DNA of 64,000 nucleotides, from NCBI GenBank assembly GCA_020632665.1, contig JACKFC010000022.1:1-64000 (forward strand), read 5' to 3'. This stretch comes from Deltaproteobacteria bacterium (GTDB lineage Bacteria; Myxococcota_A; UBA9042). The notes under the pieces were generated by a model. The model was not told the origin of the DNA. It made no database searches and was given only the letters and a program-made list of their open reading frames with translations. Every line of letters starts with the position of its first letter. The stretch's first letter is position 1. A program made the position numbers and the translations under genes. Positions 9,205-18,500 of this stretch are shown here, in pieces.

Positions 9205-10803
9205 TTATTCGTCGTCGTCGTCCCAATCGTCCTCGTCGCCACCCCAGGCGTCGTCGTCGTCGTCGTCGGCTTCGGAGGGCCAGGCGCCGTCGAGTTCGCC
9301 CAAGGCGTCGTCGTCGAGCCAGCTCTCGGGGGAGTCGCCCTCGCCCAGCGGGTTCTCGTAGAGGTCGACGACCTGCACCATGTCGGGCCGAAGACCGGCG
9401 TCCACGTTCGAGGCGCGGCGCTCGCGGCGACGGACGAAGGTCATGCGGATCGGGCTGCCGCCGAGGTCGAAGCGGTCGCGCAGCTGGTTGAGCAGGAAGC
9501 GCTGGTAGCTCGGCATCACGGTCGGCGCGTTGACCTGGATCTCGATCCGCGGCGGCCGGGTCGCCGTCTGCGCCGCGAAGTAGAGCTTCAGCCGCTTGTT
9601 CTTGTAGACCGGCGGCTGCCGAATCTTCTGTACGTCGGCGAGCCAGCGGTTCAGCGCCGAGGTCACGATGATCCGGTTGAAGGCCTGATAGGCAGCGAGC
9701 GCGGTGCCCATCACCTGCGCGACGCGCTGGCCAGTCTTCGCCGAGATGAAGACCTTCGGCGCCGCGCCGAGGAAGGGCAGCCGCTCAGCGAGGTCCTTCT
9801 CGTAGGCCTTCATCGTGTGGGTGTCTTTCTCCAGCGCGTCCCATTTGTTGACGATGATGCAGCAGGCGCGGTTGCGTCGCTCGACCAGGTTGGCGATCCG
9901 GGCGTCCTGGTCGGCGAGCGATTCGGTCGCGTCCAACACCAACATGGCGACGTGGCAGCGCTCGATCGCGCCGACGGTGCGGCCGACCGAGTGGGCTTCG
10001 ACCTTCTCGACCACGCGGCTGCGGCGGCGCATGCCGGCGGTATCGACCAGCGTGTAGACCGTGCCTTCGAATTCGAGGTCGACGTCGATGGCGTCGCGCG
10101 TGGTGCCGGCGATCTCGGTCGCGAGCAGGCGCGATTCGCCGAGCAGCGCGTTGATCAGGGTCGACTTGCCGACGTTCGGCCGGCCGACCACGGCGATTCG
10201 GATCCGCTCGACCAAGCCGCCACGCTGCTGCTTCAGCTCGAGGCGCTCGTCGTCGGTGAGCTGCACGTCCTCGGCGGTGTCGTCTTCGCCTTCGAAGGCT
10301 CCGCGGGCGATGAGCTGCTCGTAGAGCGTGTCGAGCGCTTCGCCGAGGCCGCGGCCGTGCTCGGCCGAGACCGGGAAGAGGAACTCGAAGCCGAGGCTGT
10401 AGTGCGCCATCGCCTCGGTGTCGAGCCGGTCGCTGTCGCATTTGTTGACGAGCACGATCACGGGCTTGTCGGTCCGGCGCAGCAGCGCGCCGACCTCTTC
10501 GTCGGCGCCGGTGACGTCGTCGCGGACGCTGGTCAGCCACAGCACGGCGTCGGCCTCGGCGATGCCACGCGCGGCCGAATCACGGATCGCCGCCAGCATC
10601 AGGTCGTCCTCGCCCGGCACGAAGCCGCCGGTGTCGACCAGCCGCACCTGGCGGTCGATCAGCTCGAATTCGCCGTATTGCCGGTCGCGGGTGACGCCCG
10701 GCATGTCGTGGGTGATCGCCCGCCGTGAATGGGTCAGGCGGTTGAAGAGCGTCGACTTGCCGACGTTCGGGCGGCCGACGACGGCCACCAGCGGCTTGCG
10801 CAT
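9205..10803 (-). CDS. der: Ribosome-assembly GTPase Der with acidic C-terminal tail
   Basis: EngA/Der, 532 residues, a tandem GTPase needed for 50S subunit assembly. G1 of domain 1 is GRPNVGKS at residues 10-17, with DTGG as G3 and a VNKCD-type G4. Domain 2 has GRPNVGKS at about 206-213, DTAGMRRRSRV, and NKWD. A KH-like domain follows. The family is usually 440-490 residues. The excess here is mostly a C-terminal extension ending in two runs of Asp and Glu. The start at 10803 is supported by AGGAG seven bases upstream; an in-frame start further out would add 57 residues with no homology. The next gene on the strand is era. Confidence 0.96.
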   Translation of the reverse strand: MRKPLVAVVGRPNVGKSTLFNRLTHSRRAITHDMPGVTRDRQYGEFELIDRQVRLVDTGGFVPGEDDLMLAAIRDSAARGIAEADAVLWLTSVRDDVTGADEEVGALLRRTDKPVIVLVNKCDSDRLDTEAMAHYSLGFEFLFPVSAEHGRGLGEALDTLYEQLIARGAFEGEDDTAEDVQLTDDERLELKQQRGGLVERIRIAVVGRPNVGKSTLINALLGESRLLATEIAGTTRDAIDVDLEFEGTVYTLVDTAGMRRRSRVVEKVEAHSVGRTVGAIERCHVAMLVLDATESLADQDARIANLVERRNRACCIIVNKWDALEKDTHTMKAYEKDLAERLPFLGAAPKVFISAKTGQRVAQVMGTALAAYQAFNRIIVTSALNRWLADVQKIRQPPVYKNKRLKLYFAAQTATRPPRIEIQVNAPTVMPSYQRFLLNQLRDRFDLGGSPIRMTFVRRRERRASNVDAGLRPDMVQVVDLYENPLGEGDSPESWLDDDALGELDGAWPSEADDDDDDAWGGDEDDWDDDDE

Positions 10804-10828
10804 GGGGAATCTCCTTGGCGGATCGGCG

Positions 10829-11977
10829 CTAGTGCGCGCCGTCGCCTGCGTAACCGAAGCGACGCAACGTCTCGACCCGCTCGGTCCAGCGCGGCAGCGT
10901 GCGCACGTGGACCTCGAGGTAGACGCGACGGCCGAGCATCGCGGCCATCTCCTTGCGCGCCGCCGTGGCGACATCGCGCATCTTGCTGCCGCCCTTGCCG
11001 AGCAGGATTCCCCGTTGGGAGGGGCGCTCGACGAAGACGGCGGCGAGGATATTGCAGAGCCCGACCTGCTCCTCGAAGACCTCGATCTGCACCGCGACGC
11101 GGTACGGCACCTCGGCCTCGAGGCGGTGGAAGAGCGCCTCGCGCAGCAACTCGGCGCAGAGGAAGCGCTCGCTGCGGTCGGTCAGCAGCTCCGGGTCGAC
11201 CAGCCGCGGCCCGAGGGGCAGCTGCTGGCGGACCAAATCGAGCAGCACGTCCGTGCCTTCGCCGGTCCGCGCGCTGATCGGCACGACGTCGATGACGCCG
11301 GGCAGCGCCGCGTAGACCGCCATCAGCGGCAGCACCTGCGCCGGCCGAAGTTTGTCGCGCTTGTTCAGGACCACGATGGTCTTGGCCTCGTGGTGCTGCA
11401 GCCGCTCGACGATGCGGCGGTCGCCGCGGTGGCAGAGGCGCATCGCCATCGCCGTGTCGATCGGCAAGATCTGCCCGGCCTTGTCCTTCGGCAACAGGAT
11501 CTCGCCGAGCGTCGCGACGGTGCGCGGCGCGTCGACCACCAGCAGCGCGACGTCCACCTGGTCCAGCGCCTCGACTGCCATGCCGACCATCGCACGGTTC
11601 AGCAGCGCGCCCTTCTTCGGCTCGTGGAAGCCGGGCGTATCGACCAAAATCGCCTGCATATCGTCACGGCTGAGGTAGCCGCGGATCAGGTCGCGGGTCG
11701 TCTGCGGCTTCGGGCTGGTGATCGCCAGCTTCTCGCCGAGCAAGCGGTTGATCAGGGTCGACTTGCCGGCGTTGGGGCGGCCGATCAGGGTGACGAAGCC
11801 GGCGCGGTGGCCCTCGGGGACGTCGCCGAAGATGGTGCCTTCGCCGTCCGCGCCGCCGACCGCGACCAGCATCGGGCCGTCGTCGTCGTCGAATTCCTCG
11901 CCGTCGTCGTCGAATTCCTCGTCGACTTCGTCGTCGAAGTCGTCGTCGGTCTCGAAGGTATCGTCGTGCTCAGCCAT
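10829..11977 (-). CDS. era: GTPase Era with acidic N-terminal extension
   Basis: Era, a 16S rRNA-binding GTPase acting in 30S maturation. The 382 residues comprise an acidic leader (1-35, almost all Asp and Glu), a G domain with G1 GRPNAGKS at 66-73, DTPGFHEPK as G3 and NKRD as G4, and a C-terminal KH domain with GKGGSKM. Era is normally about 300 residues, so the acidic leader is an addition. The start at 11977 gives an 8-base overlap with the upstream gene's stop; Met at 12010 is an alternative that lengthens the overlap to 41 bases. Confidence 0.95.
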   Translation of the reverse strand: MAEHDDTFETDDDFDDEVDEEFDDDGEEFDDDDGPMLVAVGGADGEGTIFGDVPEGHRAGFVTLIGRPNAGKSTLINRLLGEKLAITSPKPQTTRDLIRGYLSRDDMQAILVDTPGFHEPKKGALLNRAMVGMAVEALDQVDVALLVVDAPRTVATLGEILLPKDKAGQILPIDTAMAMRLCHRGDRRIVERLQHHEAKTIVVLNKRDKLRPAQVLPLMAVYAALPGVIDVVPISARTGEGTDVLLDLVRQQLPLGPRLVDPELLTDRSERFLCAELLREALFHRLEAEVPYRVAVQIEVFEEQVGLCNILAAVFVERPSQRGILLGKGGSKMRDVATAARKEMAAMLGRRVYLEVHVRTLPRWTERVETLRRFGYAGDGAH

Positions 11978-14195
11978 GGGGTCTCTCGAGGGCGGCGGAG
12001 TAGAAGCCATCCGGGCCGATCTGCGCAAGGGGCCCGTGTGCGAGCCATTCCGGATTCGAGGGGCCGATCCGCTGCTCGGCGACCAGCTTCCAGCCCAATT
12101 CTTCGGCCAGGGCGTGGGCCACGGCCTCGTTCTCTGCCGGCATCAGCGAGCACGTGGCGTAGACCAGGCGCCCGCCGGGGCGAACCCGCGCCGCGGCGCG
12201 CAACGCGATGGCGCGCTGCTGCTCGGGGAAGCGCTGCAGCCAGGCCGCGTCGGTATGCCAGCGCAGCTCGGGCGTGCGGCGCAGCGCGCCGGTGCTGCTG
12301 CACGGCGCGTCGACCAGCACCACGTCGAAGTCGCCCAGGCGGGCATCGGCTTCGGCGTCGTCGGCATGTCGCTCGATGCGGACCAAATCCTGCACGCCGG
12401 CTCGGCCAACGCGTCGTTGGGCCTCGCGCAGCCGGCCGTCGTGGACGTCGAGCGCGACGACCTCGCCTTCGCCCTGCAGCGCGTCGGCGAGCGCGAGCGT
12501 CTTGCCACCCGCTCCGGCGCACCAATCGGCGACCCGCATCCCCGGCTGCACCGCCGCCATCGTGCAGATCTGCTGCGAGCCGGCGTCCTGCATCTCGAAA
12601 TCGCCGCGGTGGAAGGCCTCGGTCACGGTGATGCGCGCGGTCGAGAGCAGCGCCACCGCGCCGGGCGGCTCGGGCAGCCGCACGGTCCGCGCGCCGAGGC
12701 GGGAGATCTCGCGCAGCACCTCGTCGGCGTCGGCGTCGCGGGTCAGGCGCAGCGTCGGCGGGCCCTGCTCGGCGAGGTAGTCGAGGACGCGGCTGGCGCT
12801 GGCCGCGCCGAACGCCTCCACCAGCGCAGCGTAGAGCTCGGGGTGCGCACCGGCAGCGATCGCCGCGCCGTCGTCGCCCGGGAGCTGATCGAGCGCGTGC
12901 GTCGCGGTGCGCAGCGCTTTGTCGATCTTGCTCGCCGGCGCAGGCAGGTGGCCGATCAGGTTGGTGTGGCGCTCGAGCAGGCCCGTCAGCGCCGAACGCT
13001 CGCCCGGTCCGCGGTGCGGCAGGCGATGTCCCTTCTCGTCGACGTCGGCCAGCGTCAGTACGGCCAGCACGCCCGCGTCGCGCGGCCGCAAGCGGCGTGG
13101 ATCCGGGGTCTGCAGCGCCTCACCGAGCAGCGCGCCGGCGGCCAGCTGCAGCACGCCGAGGCGGCGCAGGGCGTGGATGTGCAGCGCGGCGACGGCCGCG
13201 CGCTCCTTCGCGCCGAGGCCCGGCCGCTCGCTCAGCGCGCTCTCCAGGCCGCGGACGGCATAGCGCAGGCCGCCACCGATGGTCTCGGCCAGCGCGTGGA
13301 CCAGCGCCTCGAGCCCGAGCGGCCGCAAGAAGAGCGGGGCAGACGGCGCTTCGTCGCGCGCACGCAGCGCGGTCAACGCCGGCAGCAGCGCGGCGAAGGC
13401 GCGACCACGATGGCTGACGCTGTGCTTCTCCGCCGCGCTGGCGCTGGCGAAGGTGCAGCCGAGGTCGTCGGAGAGAAAGACCGGGTCGTAGCCGAAGCCG
13501 CCCTCGCCGTCGCGCTCGCGCAAGATGCGACCGAAGCTGCGGCTGAAGAAGGCCCGGTACGGCACGCCCTCGTCGCTGTGCAGGGCGCCCGGGCCATCGG
13601 CGAGCGGCCCGGCCAGCACCAACGCACAGGCGAAGTGCGCGCCGCGGGCGTCGTCCGGCGTCTCCTCCAGTGCATCGAGCAGCTTCTCGATATTGCGGGC
13701 GTCGTCCGCGGCCCGATCGCCGGTCGGTGGGCCACCGTAGCGCGCGCTGAGCACGCCGGGCGCGCCGTCGAGCGCATCGACCAGCAGTCCGGAATCGTCG
13801 GCCAGCGCGCTGAGGCCGGTCTGTAGCACCGCGGCGACCGCCTTTTTCCGGGCGTTCTCGACGAAGGTCGCGCCGTCTTCGACGACCTCGGGCAGGTCGG
13901 TGCCGTCGCGGATGGTCAGCCCGGTCGGCTCGGCCAACTCACGCAGTTCCGCGAGCTTTTTCGCGTTTCCGGTGGCGAAGAGCAGCTCCAGCGGCGGCAG
14001 CGGCTGCGGCGTCCGGTCCGGCGGCGGCCGGCGAGGGCGCTGCGGGCGCTGCTCGAAGCCGCGCGCGTCGCCGCCCCAGCGCGGGCCGCTGCCGTCGCCG
14101 CCACGCCCGGGACCGTTGCCCCACCGGGGGCCACCGCCACCTCCGCCCAGTCGTCCGCCCTGTCGTCCGCCCTGTCGTCCGCCCTGCCGCTGCAT
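11970..14195 (-). CDS. Fusion of RdgB/HAM1 nucleotide pyrophosphatase and RsmB 16S rRNA m5C methyltransferase
   Basis: A single 741-residue frame. An Arg/Gly-rich leader (1-65) precedes a RdgB/Ham1 domain (about 69-275: LLFATGNAKK, ADDSGLLVDAL, GEGGFGYDPVF, SHRGRAF), which hydrolyses XTP/dITP. A NusB-like helical region (about 285-430) follows. The C-terminal RsmB domain has VADWCAGAGGKTLALAD for SAM binding, VLVDAPCSSTG at about 632 and YATCSL at about 681, so both catalytic cysteines are present. RsmB alone is about 430 residues and RdgB about 200; no stop or frame change separates them. The ATG at 14195 has GGGAG five bases upstream; a GTG at 14207 is less well supported. The 3' end overlaps era. 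I leave the gene symbol empty because two enzymes are joined. Confidence 0.9.
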   Translation of the reverse strand: MQRQGGRQGGRQGGRLGGGGGGPRWGNGPGRGGDGSGPRWGGDARGFEQRPQRPRRPPPDRTPQPLPPLELLFATGNAKKLAELRELAEPTGLTIRDGTDLPEVVEDGATFVENARKKAVAAVLQTGLSALADDSGLLVDALDGAPGVLSARYGGPPTGDRAADDARNIEKLLDALEETPDDARGAHFACALVLAGPLADGPGALHSDEGVPYRAFFSRSFGRILRERDGEGGFGYDPVFLSDDLGCTFASASAAEKHSVSHRGRAFAALLPALTALRARDEAPSAPLFLRPLGLEALVHALAETIGGGLRYAVRGLESALSERPGLGAKERAAVAALHIHALRRLGVLQLAAGALLGEALQTPDPRRLRPRDAGVLAVLTLADVDEKGHRLPHRGPGERSALTGLLERHTNLIGHLPAPASKIDKALRTATHALDQLPGDDGAAIAAGAHPELYAALVEAFGAASASRVLDYLAEQGPPTLRLTRDADADEVLREISRLGARTVRLPEPPGAVALLSTARITVTEAFHRGDFEMQDAGSQQICTMAAVQPGMRVADWCAGAGGKTLALADALQGEGEVVALDVHDGRLREAQRRVGRAGVQDLVRIERHADDAEADARLGDFDVVLVDAPCSSTGALRRTPELRWHTDAAWLQRFPEQQRAIALRAAARVRPGGRLVYATCSLMPAENEAVAHALAEELGWKLVAEQRIGPSNPEWLAHGPLAQIGPDGFYSAALERPHG
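14152..14190. repeat. Tandem 12-base repeat encoding RQGG units
   Basis: Three near-identical 12-base copies (gtcgtccgccct phase) lie inside the start of the rdgB-rsmB fusion gene and encode repeated Arg-Gln-Gly-Gly on the minus strand. The tract continues into a Gly-rich RGG-like leader. It may vary in copy number by slippage. Confidence 0.75.
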
Positions 14196-14304
14196 CGTCG
14201 CTCCCACCGCCTGTGCGCCACCCCCGGGGGTCGCGTCGGCGCGGGGTTGTAGCCGAATTGGCCGGATCTGGCGAGGACCGATTGCGGCGCAAGGCGGCAG
14301 TCGG

Positions 14305-14619
14305 TCAATCGTCCTCGGCGACGTCGAAGGCGTCGAGCAGCGGGTAGACGCCGCCGCCGTTGTAGGCCTCGGCCACGCCGTTCTGCCGCAGCCAACGCGT
14401 CGCCTGGTCGCTGCGGGCGCCCGAGAGGCAATAGCAGATGACGGTGTCGTCCGGCTTGACGTGCTCGAAGATCTTCAGCGGCAGCAGGTGCAACGGCACG
14501 TGGATCGCGCCAGGCACCGCGACTTGCGCGAATTCCGGCTCCGAACGGACGTCGATCAGCTTGGCGCCCGCTTGCACGCGCTCGTAGACGGTCTCGGCGT
14601 CGATGAAGAGGTCTTGCAT
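14305..14619 (-). CDS. Single-domain rhodanese
   Basis: A 104-residue single-domain rhodanese (sulfurtransferase). Visible motifs are LIDVRSEPEFAQ, VPGAIHVPL and the active-site loop VICYCLSGARS, with the catalytic Cys followed by L-S-G-A-R. The start at 14619 has GGGAGGAG just upstream; a longer frame to 14694 has no ribosome-binding site. No signal peptide, so cytoplasmic. The partner is unknown; such proteins carry persulfide sulfur or act as phosphatase-like or regulatory proteins. Confidence 0.9.
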   Translation of the reverse strand: MQDLFIDAETVYERVQAGAKLIDVRSEPEFAQVAVPGAIHVPLHLLPLKIFEHVKPDDTVICYCLSGARSDQATRWLRQNGVAEAYNGGGVYPLLDAFDVAEDD

Positions 14620-14710
14620 GGGCTCCTCCCTGCCGCGCGCGTCAGGCGCTCTGCGGCCGGCGCGGACGGTCGCGCAAGCCGCGGGCCGGCGCAAGCGGCG
14701 ACCGGCAACC

Positions 14711-15457
14711 CTACGCCGCCGTTGCGCCTTGTGCGCGTTCGCCGAGGAGCGCGGCGAATGCTTCGGCGAAGCCCTGTGCGTCTCCTGGCCAGCGCGCCGT
14801 CAGCAGGTTGCCGTCGCGGACCACGAAGGGAGCGGCGTAGCGGGCCAGCAGCGGTCCGCGCACGAAGGTGCCGTCCTCGCCGACCGCAGCGCGCAGCTCC
14901 GCTTCGACCCACGTCGGGTAGGTCCGGTAGTAGTCGCCGAGCTTCCATGCCGTCAGCATCCAGGCGATCTGCTCCAGCGGCCGGGTCAACGCGGTGAGCG
15001 TGCGGCCGGCGACGACGGACCGCCCGTCTGCGGCGAGGCTGCGCGCGAGCACGACCGGGCCGTGGCAGATCGCGCCGACCGGCTTGTCGGCGGCGAAGAA
15101 TTCCGCGACCAGGGCGTGCAGCGCGCTCGCCTCGAGGTATTGCCGCATCCCCTTGGCATGGCCGCCCGGTAGCACCAGCCCGGCGAAGTCCTCCACCCGC
15201 AGGTCTTGCCAGCGCCGCGGCGCCGCGAACGCCGGATCGGCGGTCATCGCCTCGTAGAGCGCGACGTTCTCCGGCAGGGCGCCGAGCAGGCCGAAGAGCG
15301 GCCCGACCAGCACGAGCGGATCGCAGCTGCCCGGGGCGCCGTCCTCGGTCGCGAAGACGACGTCGTAGCCGGCGTCGGTCAGCACACGCCAGGGCACCGC
15401 GACCTCGGTCGGGTCGAAGTCCAGGCTCGGCAGCGGGATCAAGACGGAATGTCGCAT
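14711..15457 (-). CDS. DJ-1/PfpI family protein (class I glutamine amidotransferase-like)
   Basis: About 248 residues, with the DJ-1/PfpI fold. Residues near the start give IPLPSLDFDPTEVAVPWRVL, the acidic turn follows, then FAGLVLPGGHAKGMRQYL and the nucleophile elbow GAICHGPVVLA with the reactive Cys. This resembles the Hsp31/YhbO-like or PfpI-like group; members act as glyoxalases, chaperones or peptidases. The start is placed at Met 15457, since a longer frame to 15523 adds only Arg-rich sequence. It is divergent from the giant lipoprotein gene. Confidence 0.85.
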   Translation of the reverse strand: MRHSVLIPLPSLDFDPTEVAVPWRVLTDAGYDVVFATEDGAPGSCDPLVLVGPLFGLLGALPENVALYEAMTADPAFAAPRRWQDLRVEDFAGLVLPGGHAKGMRQYLEASALHALVAEFFAADKPVGAICHGPVVLARSLAADGRSVVAGRTLTALTRPLEQIAWMLTAWKLGDYYRTYPTWVEAELRAAVGEDGTFVRGPLLARYAAPFVVRDGNLLTARWPGDAQGFAEAFAALLGERAQGATAA

Positions 15458-15522
15458 CGGGCGCAGCGTAGGCACGTGCCCGCGCTCCCGCAAGCGCGCC
15501 AGTCCGCTTCCACGGCGCCGCA

Positions 15523-15551
15523 TTGCGACCCAGCCAGGGGGCGGCTAGCCT
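15523..15551 (+). promoter_or_regulatory. Candidate sigma-70-type promoter for giant lipoprotein gene
   Basis: TTGCGA at 15523-15528, a 17-base spacer, then TAGCCT at 15546-15551. The -10 end is 28 bases before the ATG at 15580. The match is moderate (4/6 and 3/6). Confidence 0.4.
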
Positions 15552-15579
15552 ATCGCCGCCACTGCCCCGGAGGTTCGCC

Positions 15580-18500
15580 ATGCACCGCTCGGTACTGTTC
15601 TGCGCGTCGCTGCTCCTCTTGCCGGCTTGTTCGCCTGAAAGCTCCCCGGGCTCCCCGCCCGACTCGGTGGCCGATGGAGCCGCGGTCGACGTCGGAGCGG
15701 TCGGCGTCGACACGGGCGCGTCGGCGGACGCTCCTTCCTCTCCCGACGCTGGCGGCATCACCGCGCACGGTTGTTCGGTCGACTCGGACTGCACGACCGC
15801 CGATGCCTGTGCCGGCAAGCTCTTCTGTGACACCTCGGGCCCGGTCCGGCTCTGCCGATTCGTCTCCGGCAGCGCGGTCGTGTGCGACGATTCCAACGAC
15901 ACGGTCTGCCTCCGCAACCGCTGCGATCCCGGTACCGGTAGCTGCGCGATGCGGCCGACCGCGAAGGGAACGCCGTGCACCGACGACGACCCGTGTACCG
16001 TCGCTGCGGCCTGCGACGGCGGCGCTTGCGTCGCTGGGCCGGCCTCGTGGTGCGCATGCCAGCAAGACGCCGACTGTGCCGCCAAGCCGGGCTGGAACCT
16101 GTGCAGCGGCGCGCCCTATTGCGACAAGGCGAGCTTCCCTTACCACTGCGAGATCAACGAGACCGCGGCCGTCGCCTGCAAGCCGGTCGACGCGCCCTGC
16201 ATGGTCAACCTCTGCGATCCGGCCGACGGCGCCTGCAAGATCGCCCCGGCGAGCGACGGCGTGCCGTGCGACGACGGGGATCCGGACACCGTTGGCGAGC
16301 GCTGCAAGGGCGGCCTCTGTGTGCCCGGAGCCGACCTCACCTCGTGCCAGAACAACGCCGATTGCGATGCCTACGAAGACGGCGACGTCTGCAACGGCAC
16401 GCTCTACTGCGACGTCGCGAGCGGCAGCTGCAAGGTCAACCCCGCCACCGCCATCGCGTGTCCGGATGCCAACGACACCGCCTGCATCCACAACCTCTGC
16501 GACCCGAAGACCGGCGCCTGCGAACTCACCGCGCTGAAGAACGGCACCGCCTGCGACGATGGCGACCCCTGCACGGCGGGCGATTTGTGCAAGGTCGGCG
16601 CCTGCGTCGCCGGAGCGACCTTCACCTGCCCGTGCGCCACCGACGCCGAATGTGTCGACAAGGATGACGGCAACCTCTGCAACGGCAGCTTCTTCTGCAA
16701 CGCGGCGAGCAAGGTCTGCCAATACCTGCCGACCAGCATCGTCTTCTGCCCCTCGGTCGACGACACCGCGTGTAGCAAGAACGCATGCCAGCCCAAGACC
16801 GGTGGCTGCGTCGCCACACCCGCCGGCGAGACGCGCGAGCGCTGCGAGGTCTACAACGGCGCGCTGCTCTGCCACCTCGAGGTGAAGGCGCCCGGCGAGG
16901 CGACCCAGACCAACCTGCCGTGCGACGACGGCGACGCCTGCACCGCGGGGGATCTCTGCGACGGCGCGGTGTGCAAGGGCGGCACCGACACCTGCCCGTG
17001 CAAGGTGCACGCCGACTGCCTGATCGAGGACGACGGCGACCGCTGCAACGGCGTGCCACTCTGCGACAAAGCGACCGGCAAATGCACCGAGAAGCAGGAC
17101 TATTTCGCCGTGGTCTGCCCGAAGAACGGCGACACCGCCTGCCTCGCCAATACCTGCCTTCCCCTGGACGGGAGCTGCAGCGTGGTCCCGGTCAACGACG
17201 GCAAGCCCTGTGACGACGGCAAGGTCTGCACCGTGGGCGAGAGCTGCGCAGTGGGCTCCTGTAGCGGCGGCAACCTCAACCCCTGCGACGATGGCAAGAC
17301 CTGCACGCAAGACAGCTGCGACCCGCTGCTCGGCTGCCAGCACCCCTCGATCTGCGACGACGGCAACGCGTGCACGGTCGACGCCTGCGACCCGAAGACG
17401 GGTGGCTGCACCTTCGACGCCAAGATCACCGAGGGCGTCGGCTGCGACGCCGACAGCAACGGTTGCACCGTGCAGGACACCTGCTCCGCGGGAACGTGCA
17501 CCGCCGGCACCGCGGTCACCTGCTCGATCGTGGTCGGTGCCTGTCAGGTGGGTGCCTGCTCCTCGACCAGTCCGAGCACCTTCGTCTGCCTCGCCAAGGC
17601 CGCCACCGACGGCACCGCCTGCGACGACGGCGACGCCTGCAGCTTGGGCGACGCCTGCAAGGGTGGCAGCTGCGGCAAGGGCGCGGTCGCGGCCCTCGGA
17701 GAGGTTGTCGACACCGCCGGAGCGCCGCACGGCTGGTGGTCGGGCGCGGTGCGTGGCAATGATGCGCGCATCCTGCTGTTCGGCGTGCAGAGCGACGCCG
17801 CCCCTGGGACGCCGCCGAAGACTCGCCGTTGGCAGCTACAGCGTGGCTGGACCCTTGGTCCTGCCGAGGCCGCCACCACCGTCGACGCGGTCGGCAGCAG
17901 CGTGCACGTCGCGCCGGCGGGAGCGCTGCTCCGGAGTGATGGTCGGGTCGTGGTGGTCGGCACCGTCCATGTCGGCGGGCTGCACCGGGTCCGCGCACTC
18001 GGGCTGGAGGCGAACCTCGCGACGCCCTTCGCGACCCTCGACGTCGCCAACCAAGGCGCGGACATGCGGGCCGTTGCCTCCGCGATCACCGGCGGCGAGC
18101 TGCTCGTCGCGGCGCGGCGCGCGGCCTCCGGGCCCACGGAGATCGCGTTGCTGCGGATCACCGACAAGCCGGCCGCCGCGGTGCTCCACACCCTCTCCAG
18201 CGCTGCCTCACTCGAGCCCTACGGCGTCGTCGGCCTCGGTTCGGGCGGCGTCCTGGTCGCCGGTGCCGCGACCACGGCGACGAGTTCGCTGCCCTACCTG
18301 GCGCGGGTCGACGCCGGCGTGAAGGCCTGGAGCGTCACCCCCGACGGCATCGGGGCGGCTCTGGTCGGTGTCGCCCCCGCCGGCGACGGCGTGCTCGTGG
18401 CGGCGACCGCTGCTGACGTCGCCCTCGCGCCGAAGCTCTGTCGCTTCAGCCTCGCCGGCGACGCGCAATGGTGTGAGCCGCTCGCCGGATTCGCCGCGAT

